From Hirudinaria manillensis (lineage: Eukaryota > Annelida > Clitellata > Hirudinida > Hirudinidae), in the NCBI GenBank assembly GCA_034509925.1, contig CM067526.1, forward strand, positions 10,707,629-10,771,628: DNA of 64,000 nt, given 5' to 3'. Shown here piece after piece: positions 23,001-39,900 of this stretch (the first letter of the stretch is position 1; every line of letters starts with the position of its first letter). A program made the position numbers and the translations under genes. The notes beneath the pieces are model-generated. The model saw nothing but the letters and a program-made list of their open reading frames with translations, ran no database searches and was not told where the DNA came from.

Positions 23001-23806
23001 AACTTAGTTGTTATATTTATTTACTATATTTATATAAATATTTAAATTTTTTATTCTACATCGATATTGTACGATATCATTATTGCATGGCACTGTCCAA
23101 AGCCATTTTTGTTCTATTTTATTTATTATTTTCACTTCCATTACTATTAGAATGATAATACATGATAATACAAGTAACCATATATTTTATAATTTTCCGA
23201 CGAGATCAAACCTTGTGGTAGTCCACTGTTCTCAACGATTGGTTCTATAACTGCCACTGTGTCGTCTTCGAGGTGATAAAAGATGTTTGCCAGTCTCACT
23301 CTGTAGTTCTCTGTCTGGGATTCGCGAATGGTTTCTTTGAACCAGCCTTTAAATCTTAGTACCTGTTAATTCACTTTGATTTTTATAATTAATTGTAATT
23401 AATATACTAATAGATTTAATATCATTATCATGGTCACAACCCAACAGTGGCAATGGAAAAACTAATAGAGTATTAAAGTTCTCGCCTTTTTATCCAAAGT
23501 CACAAAGGAAGGTATGAATGGTTCCGGAGCAGCAGGTTTAGATTGACCATAGTACAGTTGAGGATTATAAGAGTCAACGTCAAAAAGTTCTTCGAGTTGA
23601 TTTTGTTGCAGAGGCGTCTCACCAATTTCTAAAGTTGGTAATTTTTGTACGGAATAGCCATTTCGAAATCCTAGTGTCTGGCTGCGGTGAAAGTTGGTTT
23701 TCTGAAAAAAACAACAACAAAGTTTTGAGGTGAAAATAAAATCGTTTTAGACCATTCTTACGTTAATTCCAAAGTTATTTCCCGGCAAATTTGGCAATCC
23801 GTTCAT
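20077..23806 (-). CDS. EFHC: EF-hand domain-containing protein of the EFHC1/EFHC2 family (DM10 domains)
   Basis: This is a structural protein of ciliary/flagellar axonemes (the Rib72/EFHC family, a microtubule inner protein). Ten exons in phase: 23762-23806, 23486-23701, 23212-23362, 22606-22742, 22018-22254, 21524-21854, 21306-21331, 21064-21195, 20692-20983 and 20077-20297, for 595 residues (human EFHC1 has 640). The start MNGLPNLPGNNFG and the following FHRSQTL block match the family. Three DM10 domains are recognisable from their repeated core: VGKNISCFGRLFHIYECDE, LGKTVLLYNKPFLICDCDDF and MGAVVDAYKTRFIITGADDF. Sequences such as SGLIGGKFLEKTK fit domain three. The C-terminal exon ends in WRTQ...TREF; a canonical EF-hand loop is not evident. 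The exon 2/3 intron begins GC instead of GT. Confidence 0.88.
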
Positions 23807-24411
23807 GTTTGCTAAGAAAGAAATCTGAAGAGTTTGCTAATGTGCAAACATCACCTGTGACTACCTGCGTAACCCTGGAGACATCAATAAACAAGTACTT
23901 AGATTTAACAAGATCAATAAAACATTTTAAAAATAAAGTGTTTTTTGTATCGTGAGGCAATGTCAATATTTAGAAAGATTTAAGAAATCCAGCAACTTCT
24001 GATTCGATAAAAAAAAAACATGTTAACTGAAGCTGGGACATTTGTAATCATTGGAATGAGATTAAAACTGTTTCGAATAAAATATATTTAACGATGTTGC
24101 CATAAAGCTTTTTGGAATGTTCTTACAGTTAAAATAGCAAAATCACGAACTCAGATCTCATTAAAGTTTTTTAATTGCAGTTGAATTTACATGATACTAT
24201 TGTAGATGAATAAATTACGCAACTTCAAAATTTAGAAAAAAAAACGATCCAATTAAAAGTCACCTGACAGGAGCGCACGCAATATGGAAATCATTCAGAA
24301 CACGTGAATTTCAATTAACTTTTCAATTGTAAACTTGTCGGTGTCTTCGTGTTTCCGGGACACGAATACTTGGGGGGTGTAGAGGTGTGTTTTGAGTTCC
24401 TACATGAAGAT
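23807..24411. promoter_or_regulatory. Divergent intergenic region between EFHC and SURF4
   Basis: EFHC (minus) and SURF4 (plus) start 606 bases apart and head-to-head, so this stretch must contain both promoters unless further 5' exons exist. It is AT-rich, and I see no clear TATA or initiator motif that I would defend. Confidence 0.4.
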
Positions 24412-25453
24412 ATGAACAAAGAAACAGTACTAAACAAAGCGGAAGATTGGGCAGACTTAGTGAGCGAAAACATTTGACTTGTTATCCATTTATAATAGTT
24501 TACTGCAGACGGGCGCATGTGGTTATTTATTTATAGATATTGAGGAGAGGAAAGAATATTCTCCCTCATATAGCTCGTCTCTGTATTGTCAGCACCTTCA
24601 TTGAAGATGGTTTCCGAATGTGGGTTCAATGGGGAAATCAACGCGACTACATGAGCAGGTTATGGGGAGTCAGCTATTCAGTGGGAACTCTTTTTGTTAT
24701 CACGAACCTTATTTGTCAACTTGGTGGAGCAGCACTTGTTCTTGCGAGAAAGCGAGTCAATATGGCTCTCGGAATCCTGGCCTTTACTATTCTACTACAG
24801 GTGGCACCTATTTTTGGTGGTTATCTAAATTGTGAGAAATAACTGATCGACATTTTCTTTTATAGACAGTTGCTTACAACATATATGAAACTCTTCCATA
24901 TTTAATGAGGTTTGTTGTTTTTTTTTTTAGGTTAAGGAGTAGAATTTAGACAATGCTTGATATCAAGATCATACTTATTTTTCTACGATTTCATTTTAGA
25001 AACTTGGCTCTCCTTGGTGGCCTGATTTTATTAGCAGCAGAAAACAAAACTGAAGGTAAAAGTCTCTTTGCTGGCCTACCTTCAATTGGGGAAGGTCACG
25101 GAAAGACCTACATGCAGCTCGGGGGCCGCCTTTTCCTCATATTTATGTTCCTTACTCTTGTCAAAATCGATTGGTCTCCAGAGTCGATCATCATCAATGC
25201 AATCGGACTGATCTTCGCCCTGTTAATTGGAATTGGCTACAAGACTAAACTCTCCTCCCTATTGCTTATAATCCTACTAACTGGATTCAACTTCTATGCT
25301 AACAATTGGTGGAACTTGCCAATGCACAAATCATCCAGAGATTACAAAAAGTACAATTTTTTCCAGATTTTATCTGTTGTAGGGGGACTACTACTAGTTG
25401 TGACCATGGGACCAGGAGGATACAGCATTGATGAACACAAAAAAAGATGGTGA
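24412..25453 (+). CDS. SURF4: SURF4 family ER cargo receptor (Erv29p homologue)
   Basis: A polytopic membrane protein that recruits soluble cargo into COPII vesicles leaving the endoplasmic reticulum. Four exons: 24412-24459, 24537-24800, 24866-24909 and 25000-25453, giving 269 residues, the same length as human SURF4. Landmarks include AEDWADL at the N-terminus, LPHIARLCIVSTFIEDG, QWGNQRDYM, NLALLGGLILLAAENKTEGK, YMQLGGRLFL and VGGLLLVVTMGPGGYSIDE. Several hydrophobic segments follow in the family order. The protein ends KKRW, a C-terminal di-lysine (KKxx) signal for retrieval to the ER. Introns are short (77, 65 and 90 bp). The start exon is chosen because its 16 residues match the family N-terminus and join in phase. 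Confidence 0.95.
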
Positions 25454-26131
25454 ATGAATGATGTCAATGCCAACTGTTAATTTTGTTAAGAGCAATTTGA
25501 AATCAGTCTCATCTGTGTTGCAGATGCTCATCCATGCTATGTCCATGTTGTTGCATTTGCCATTGCTAATAATTTGACTTGTATACTTTATTTCCCGAGT
25601 CATGAAATTTATTACTTATTATATTAGAAATTATTATTATTATATTGGAAAATATTATTATTATTATATTAGAAATTATTATTATTATATTACAGTTCAA
25701 CGCATTCCGTTGCACGGGTTTCAGTCGATCGTCTAGATCATTCCTGCCAATTTACCCCATTGATCTAGTCCACTTAAATGGCAGTGATTGACGTCCATTA
25801 ATTCTGTCTAAGTTTAAATTTTCATTTAATTTGTTTTGCGTTTGGAACAGGAAATCGAGCATCCGAGGAAATGTTTTTTGATCTGTTGCGAAACAAAATA
25901 ACCACTTTATTGAATTTAAATATTGCTTCGAATAGAAAATTTTAACAAATTTAACTTACGTGGCTCAAAGGTATTGAGATATACAGACATACACACGAAC
26001 ATGCACGCACATATATATATATATATATATAAGAATAATGCTTTATTTCAAACATCTTCTATTTTCTTGGGGTTGTAATTTGTTTATTTGAGATAGAAAA
26101 AGATGTTTAATTGAAGAATAAATAGGTGTCA
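25454..26131. repeat. Convergent 3' region with ATT and TA microsatellites
   Basis: This lies between the SURF4 stop and the orphan ORF's stop. Bases 25615-25692 repeat ATTATTATTATATTAGAA-like units, and 26011-26031 is a (TA)n run. No gene is supported; it should hold the poly(A) signals of both flanking genes. Confidence 0.6.
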
Positions 26132-29100
26132 CTAATGAAATGCTGCCCTGTTGAGATTATTTCTCATGAGTTTCAGCGATGACCGATCTGAACTGAAGCT
26201 CACGCTCCTTATCGTCTCTGGAGATATCAGACTGTAGGAATGTTTCTTTTCTAAACAGTTCCTCCAACCCAGCCGTTTTTGGAAGGCCGAAGCAGAGGAA
26301 CATTGACTGTTGATAATCGAGGGGGTTTTGGCAAGGAAACCGATAGATTCTTGCGGCCACGAACACGGCAGGATGCTCATCTTGATCGGCTTCTTTGTAT
26401 GTCGCCGATTCAAACTCGCCATGATCTTTTTGCAAGGATCGTTAGCATTTGCTTCTCTGACCGCAACCTTTCCTTGGAAACTCTCGGGTAATGTTTTCCA
26501 AGTGTTCAATTTGCTTACTTCCTGACAAGATTTTATCTGAGATTCAAGATTCTGCACCACATTTGTTGGGAGGGATCTCATATTATTATTATTAACCCCT
26601 GCTTGAGACAAGGAGTTGAAAAAATATTCTGTAGGTGAAGATGAAAACCCATAAAATTGAGTGTCACTAAAGTTGGAGTCATTTGCATAATTTTGGCTTG
26701 AGCTGAATAGGTGAGATATGTCTGAGTTATCCTGATTAACATAACTGTGATCAGGCTTCTGGTACACCAAAGGATCTTCTAGCCTCGGAGATTGCTCGTT
26801 CGGACTAGTTTCCCTGACCTCGTCAATGATTAAGTTATTGCTCTTTAGCCAGCTGCGGAATGGTTTTTCGTTCTTGAACGAAGCTTCGGCAAATCTCCGA
26901 CTAGGGCTGTCTTCTCTTAGACAACCAACGTTGTTAGTTAGGGACCTGCAGGGGGGGATTAGGCTGAGAGCTGTTTTGGACGAGTCACCGGTCAAACTAA
27001 TCATTTCTCGGCTATTGGAATACAAATTTTTGTATGTCCTGGCCTTTTCTGCAAAGAGGGACGTGTCGCTTCGATTGCAGAAATCTTTCCTGAACACCTC
27101 CTTAGATTTGCTCGAGGATTTCTTGGGGGTGCGCACGGGACTGACGCTCTCCGACCGCCTGGCTCTAGAAGATGAACCGATCCTGGACTTAGAGGAAGAT
27201 TTGCTACTTTCTCCGCTTTCCCATCGTTTTCTTCTTGTTAAAGAAACAGAATTCCGTGAACTGCTTCTACTGCAAGTATTCTTAAGAAATGGTTTGCTTT
27301 TTTTCTTAGATAAAATTCCAGCTGAAACTTTCTCCTTAATGGCATTTTTTTCTGACTCCTCCATTAAATATTTGAGCAAATTGTTTTTAAGTTCAGCATC
27401 TTGTTTCTTCAAAAACATTTTGAAGACCTTATTTATCTCCTTTTTTGAAGCTACATTAAGACTTTCTAGTTTGGAGGTCATGTTTGATAAACAATTGTCA
27501 CCGGACATAGTTTCGCCAAATGAATTGTATTTGGCTCTGTTCATTTCAAGATTTGGTCCAGTACCCCTAAACATATTTGATTCTTTTTCACTTTCTAAAG
27601 ATTGAAAGGGATATGATTTTTTCAAAACTTTTATGTCTTTAATTAATGAAGAATCTTGAGTAATTGACCTGTTCATACTACTGCCAAAAATGTCCCCCTT
27701 GTTTTTCACAATTTTCAAACTGCTAACACTTGTTCCGGTTTGCTTGTGTTGGTTGATAAGATTTTGAAGTTCTTGAACATCATCATCAACTGTCTTGTCT
27801 AATAATGAATCAGAATGCATCTTTTTGTCAGCTGCTTCAAAAGATTTTTGAGCAAGTTGAAGTTTTAGCTGGGACGGCGTCACCGGGGATTTCTCCTTCC
27901 ACACATTACACCCCAAACTATCATCTTTGTTCTTTTGCAAAAGATTATAAGACCTATAGTACTTGTTTAAAGATTGAATATTAGGCTGTACATTCTCACC
28001 GGGGTCAAGTCTAGACGTATCTCTCTTTGTAGACTCGTCCAATTTTGTCTCGTGCATGAATTGTGGTGAAAACCTGCTTATAATTGCAAACTGTTTGTTT
28101 GCAGAGGTCTCCTGAGTCTGAGGTCTTACATCCCTGTCTGGAAATGGCCTATCAAAGGAAATTTTCGCTTGCTTCCCTGCAGACGGCTTCCGAGTGATTT
28201 TATTATGAAGTGAAGTTGCATAGTTAGAAAAACCTCGATCAATGCATACAGCATTATTGTGTTGCAAAAAATTGCCATAATTACTAGCACCATTTATAGT
28301 TTTATTAACTGAAACTGGAATTCTGGATGGAATATCCGGTCTATGAACATTTTCTTTGTAAAATCTTAACTGGCCTCTGGATTTCTTTCTAATACAAGTT
28401 GGCCTTTTAATTTGATCATATGCAATGACCTCAGGGTGAAGCGTCCTTGATCTTGCCTTGTGAGATCTTCTGCGAAATGAATTTACAAGGAATGAGTTTT
28501 TGTAATCAGGAGTTTGATTTGAAATGTCACTGGAATCAGAGTATAATCCAGGCTTTGGTGCTTGAGAGCTGTTATGGTACCCAATGTTGGTTGGACTGTG
28601 TCTATTAAATGACTTTAAATGAGGATTACTGGAAGATTTGGGTTTATTAATAAAATCTACTGGCTCATTAGGATGCCATTTGATGCAGGTTTTGGGGGAG
28701 TATTTTGTAACTGTACTCTTCAGATTTGATTTCTTTTTCTTTGAGGCACAAAATGTTTTCACAATTCTCAAACCACACTTAGAATCTTTATCTGCCACCA
28801 ATGCCTGAGGTGTGACCAATTCACTTGATTCTATAAAGGCTTTCTCGTCCACAATGCCATCAATTTGAATTGAGGGATCAACATTTTTTTCAGGTGACAT
28901 TTCACATGCGATTTCATCTCCTCGGGATGGGGCAACTTCTTGGTTTGATGAATCTTTAATTTCTGCACCTGAAACCATTGTTTTCCATTTGAGACCCTTG
29001 GACATAAGTAAAAACTTTTTCGTAACTTTTATTCCAGCGATCTTCTTGGGATAATTCTTATAGATTAATGAACTGTAATCAATGAGTGGCTTTGACTTAA

Positions 29101-29506
29101 CATCTACATTTAGACTGGCTATATTTTGGCTCATTATAAATTCACTGTTTTTGCATATGTTATCAATGCATTCGCCGGTTTTGTCCACAGAACTTTTGAT
29201 GACGGTCGACTTAGTTTTATCGTCATCATCTGGAGAAGGGCCGCTCGCGCAGCTTTCTTGAAATTTCGACTTGGCTTCCGAAGAAAGCACGAGGCACGAA
29301 TCACCTGGTTTCTCTTTCCCTGCCTCCACCCTGTCGCCGTCGCATGTCGGATTCGATTCACTTCTCTCGAATCTGTCCGACGAGCTCACGCCTTCTCCTG
29401 GAACAGAAATGTTGCGCAGACTTTCTTGCTTTTGTTTTGCCTTCGCGACTTGCACTCTAAACGTTCGATTCCTAGGAATGGTTCGAGACTTTTTCATTGT
29501 GCACAC
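26132..29506 (-). CDS. Intronless 1124-residue orphan protein, disordered and Ser/Lys-rich
   Basis: One uninterrupted frame of 3.4 kb starts at ATG 29506 and stops at 26132, with no visible intron in an otherwise intron-rich region. I do not recognise the protein. It begins MCTMKKSRTIPRNRTFRVQV and has a basic N-terminus. It is low in hydrophobic segments and rich in Ser, Lys, Asn and Asp, with an RS/SR-like block near residues 750-800 (SESVSPVRTPKKSSSKSK) that could be phosphorylated. The last 100 residues are less repetitive (GWRNCLEKKHSYSLI), with TP and SP sites. There is no signal peptide or membrane segment. Possible roles (nuclear, centrosomal or RNA-linked) are guesses. Length alone argues strongly that it is coding. 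An origin by retroposition is possible, but no poly(A) tail or parent copy is visible. Confidence 0.8.
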   Translation of the reverse strand: MCTMKKSRTIPRNRTFRVQVAKAKQKQESLRNISVPGEGVSSSDRFERSESNPTCDGDRVEAGKEKPGDSCLVLSSEAKSKFQESCASGPSPDDDDKTKSTVIKSSVDKTGECIDNICKNSEFIMSQNIASLNVDVKSKPLIDYSSLIYKNYPKKIAGIKVTKKFLLMSKGLKWKTMVSGAEIKDSSNQEVAPSRGDEIACEMSPEKNVDPSIQIDGIVDEKAFIESSELVTPQALVADKDSKCGLRIVKTFCASKKKKSNLKSTVTKYSPKTCIKWHPNEPVDFINKPKSSSNPHLKSFNRHSPTNIGYHNSSQAPKPGLYSDSSDISNQTPDYKNSFLVNSFRRRSHKARSRTLHPEVIAYDQIKRPTCIRKKSRGQLRFYKENVHRPDIPSRIPVSVNKTINGASNYGNFLQHNNAVCIDRGFSNYATSLHNKITRKPSAGKQAKISFDRPFPDRDVRPQTQETSANKQFAIISRFSPQFMHETKLDESTKRDTSRLDPGENVQPNIQSLNKYYRSYNLLQKNKDDSLGCNVWKEKSPVTPSQLKLQLAQKSFEAADKKMHSDSLLDKTVDDDVQELQNLINQHKQTGTSVSSLKIVKNKGDIFGSSMNRSITQDSSLIKDIKVLKKSYPFQSLESEKESNMFRGTGPNLEMNRAKYNSFGETMSGDNCLSNMTSKLESLNVASKKEINKVFKMFLKKQDAELKNNLLKYLMEESEKNAIKEKVSAGILSKKKSKPFLKNTCSRSSSRNSVSLTRRKRWESGESSKSSSKSRIGSSSRARRSESVSPVRTPKKSSSKSKEVFRKDFCNRSDTSLFAEKARTYKNLYSNSREMISLTGDSSKTALSLIPPCRSLTNNVGCLREDSPSRRFAEASFKNEKPFRSWLKSNNLIIDEVRETSPNEQSPRLEDPLVYQKPDHSYVNQDNSDISHLFSSSQNYANDSNFSDTQFYGFSSSPTEYFFNSLSQAGVNNNNMRSLPTNVVQNLESQIKSCQEVSKLNTWKTLPESFQGKVAVREANANDPCKKIMASLNRRHTKKPIKMSILPCSWPQESIGFLAKTPSIINSQCSSASAFQKRLGWRNCLEKKHSYSLISPETIRSVSFSSDRSSLKLMRNNLNRAAFH

Positions 29507-30060
29507 GTCGATAACATTCTATGGTATTTATTTTTTTTTATTTTTTAGCATCTAGTAGCCAGCTGTTTTTCGTACGAATACACCATTATTTCTGCGTTGC
29601 GATCCAAACAATTAAGTTAAAACTAAACAAAAGCGTAAATCCAGCAAGCATTTTTCGTGAAAAATGTTCAACGTCGCTTACAAAATAAAAACAGGGTATT
29701 ACGTTGTTTATCGATCATGCGGCGCTTTGTCGATTGCATGCTAATTGGACAAGTTTCCAGTTTGTTGCTTCTCGTTAGTTAATGTATTTTTTGAATTTTA
29801 TACACGTTGGGGACTTTTGAGCGTGTGCTGCATGTCGAACTAAGACATAGGCTCCTTTTACAAACGTATAAAATTAAAGCTACGAAAATACAAACCAAAA
29901 TGCTGTTTCTCAGCTATCTTAAGTTCTGGCCGAAATATTTATAAATTCTTAAACAAGAAGAAATGAACTTTAAAAGATACGGAAATACATCAACCTAAAT
30001 CAAATCGAAGCGGAATATGCAAGAAACCATAAATCACCGACACATTTCTAGGAACTGAGG
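29507..30060. other. Intergenic between orphan gene and LRR-Ig gene
   Basis: About 550 bases separate the orphan's start codon from the 3' end of the LRR-Ig gene on the same strand. The stretch probably contains the orphan's promoter and the LRR-Ig 3' UTR. No ORF or repeat is supported. Confidence 0.4.
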
Positions 30061-36976
<6,916 letters not shown>

Positions 36977-39900
36977 TTTCTTTCTTTATTCTGAAATTTA
37001 ACGTTCATCGTTGCAATAAGATATTCATTTGTCGAGTGATCTTATTTCAGAAATGTGGATAAATGATAAAATGTTGATATAAAATGGCTATGAGATAAGG
37101 TCATTTAATTAGCGCTTAATAAATTATGATGTTTTGTATATTACATTGCAAAGCCTTCTACACAGTGCATTGTAAAATGTGTTATGAAGTGAATTGCTGC
37201 AGACTTTCATCTGATTGACCGAGAAGCGAAGACGACACCTCCGATAGCAGTGAGACGGCTCGCTCACCTGTTGTAGAGAAATCATTGATCAAGAAAAACT
37301 TTTTTCCTGTTGGAATTGTTGATTAATTTGTCTTCATCTGCTAAATAGGAGTTGTAACTCAGCGCTGAGATGAAACGTCAAAAGTTGGGGAATTGTCGAC
37401 AGAGGTAAATTGGTTGTAAATTGGTTTCGAACAAACTTTGAAAAACATTTCGGGGGGCAAACAAAAAAATCGATGACAAGGGGAACTCATTTGCATGGAA
37501 AACCTTCTTTTCCACTTCAGATTCACTTGAACCTAAGGTGTTGCCGACCTCGCTTTAAATCATGAACATCTCTTCGACCTTCTTCACCCCGGGACTCGCA
37601 AAAATTTTTATTTAATTTCACTTAAATGACGGTCCTCGTAAAGAATAGAAAATGGCGGATTTTTAACGTTCCAAGGAACTGGACGGCGTTAACGGAGATA
37701 AGAGGAGACGATGAGATAACATTTGGAAAAATTGAGATACGACTGAAGTTGCGAAAAAGCGGAGCAATCTCTGGAAGTTCGGAGCGGATGTCCAGAAATT
37801 TGCATGGAAAATATGCACCCCGTGATAAGTTATTCCCCGTGGAGTCTCGGATATCAGTATGAATGGAAGTGATTGTCATCGAGAAAATGAACTGATAACT
37901 CAAAAGCAGCCAAGCAAATTACCAACAGTATTTTTTCGACTCGTATGAGAGCTCGGACCGAGGGACATGGAAAGGCTCGTAAAGATTGGTCAGTAATTGA
38001 ACAAACAGGGGACTGTAAAGCCCTGCAAATGGAGGCGACAAACAGCTCCGGGAACAATTAAAACGCTCCATTGTGGATCCGGCACTGATGCGCTCTCTGC
38101 GACCTGCCACGGTTCCAGGCCGCGTTTAAGGCGCTTTTTATTGACCAGCGATGGACATGGAGCTCAATTTATCACACATGGTCAGCTTTCAACTCGTAAA
38201 AACTTTCGGCTACTAATTGTCTCTGTAAAATCGTCGCCGGCTTTTCCGTCGCCAGGTGTCTCTAGGGTGATCGAGCGCTGAAAGTTTATAAAAAGAATTC
38301 ATCGCCAGGATCGAGTCGGCCTCTATAATTAAAAACATCCACTTCACAGCGAAGAGATAAAGAAAAATAAAGAAAACGAATTTCGTGACTTTTTTTTTTA
38401 TTTCTCAAAGCAAAAAAACGTTTTTCTAAGAAAATTTTTCCACTTACTGGATCCTTTGCCTCTTCCGATGCTATTTATAGGAATGGGTTTTTCACAGAAT
38501 GTCTTCATAAGAGTTGGCATCCTGCCAGGTAGTTATTGTAGGACGGGAAAATGAGAACATATAAAAAGGCGCATAAATAAACATGCAAATTCGAGTCAAC
38601 TTTGGTGTCAGCTGCTCCTTAATTGTTTAATTACAAGCACCTAGGTAACAACAACAGCAACAACAATGATGATGACGACGACGACGATGACGACGATGAT
38701 GATGATGATGAAGATAATGACCGTGGCAATAACACTGATAATAATGGCCGTGGCAATAACACTAATGATAATATTAACAATAATAATAATAACCCCGATA
38801 GAACCAACAAGAAACATAGTCATCAATGATGGCGAATCCTTCATCAAGGTGGGAGCAACAACATCTCTGATAATTGAGCCAGAAAAGCATTGAAAGGGTG
38901 TGAATCAATATCTCTTTGATGGCAACTTGTTGCTGGCCAAAGTCTTCTTTCATCGTTCCAATCACGGATTTTCCAGGTGTATCATCGGTAATTAAATTCA
39001 TTAGCGCCATTCGATCGAAGTTGCTTCAATAATTACGCTATTAATAATTGCTTGCTTGGCTATTACTGGTCGGGTGTTACGCAGTATAGGATTCTAATCT
39101 CCGTGTTCTCTATGCGTTTGGCAAGAAAAATTTTAACAATTTTTAAATAAGTAACAATAATTAACAATAATTAAATTTTAAATTTAATTTTTGTTAAATA
39201 AATATAAATTACTCCATTTTTAGTGTCGTTATTATCAAAAGTTACCCGGAAAATGCTCCTTCCCCACCTCTAGAAAATTGAAAGATCCAGATGCCTTTGT
39301 CGCAAATTTATCTCCCAGCGATCTACAAATCAGCGACTTCCATGCAAGTGAAGCAGCCCTGAAATGACGTGAGACGTCAGATCCTGTTTTTATTGTAAGA
39401 CGAGGTCCATCTTATCTGAACTCGGGTCCCTTGTAAAGGGAAGCATTTTTGGCGGCTCTTAAACGCTTTTGAAGCCCGGTAATCCACTTTATTGGACCCC
39501 AATCAAAATAATTCCAACGAAATGCTGGCAGGAATTTTTAAAGACCGACACACATTTCCAGGCCCAGGACTTGTCGTCGCATGGTTTCCATGTTTCAACC
39601 CTGGCTGAATTCACCGATAGATCTTCACTCGTCCACTGGGACTCAAACTCTGTCTGTCGAAATAACTCTTTCCTCGGGTATTTATCATGTCTCAAGTTTA
39701 AAAAAAAGCGAGCAAATTCATCGAGGACTGATTAATTTCTCGCTTCAGATTAAAGAAAATAAAGACTGATTAGATTATGTTTAAGTCTCCTCGTCAATGA
39801 TGACGGTGGCTCTCAATAGGGCTTAGAAGGTTTCTTTCCAGTTTAACAAGTGTCCCCTATAAAGATCCTCGCGCGTTGAAGACTGCAAAAATTCTCGACC

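Noticed and set aside
26826-27605. 259-codon plus-strand ORF
   Set aside because: Antisense to the 1124-residue minus-strand ORF, Leu/Ser/Phe-rich as expected for a shadow frame, with no family features.
38623-38829. Poly-Asp/Asn ORF
   Set aside because: Generated by the (GAT/GAC)n microsatellite; no splice sites or conserved flanks.
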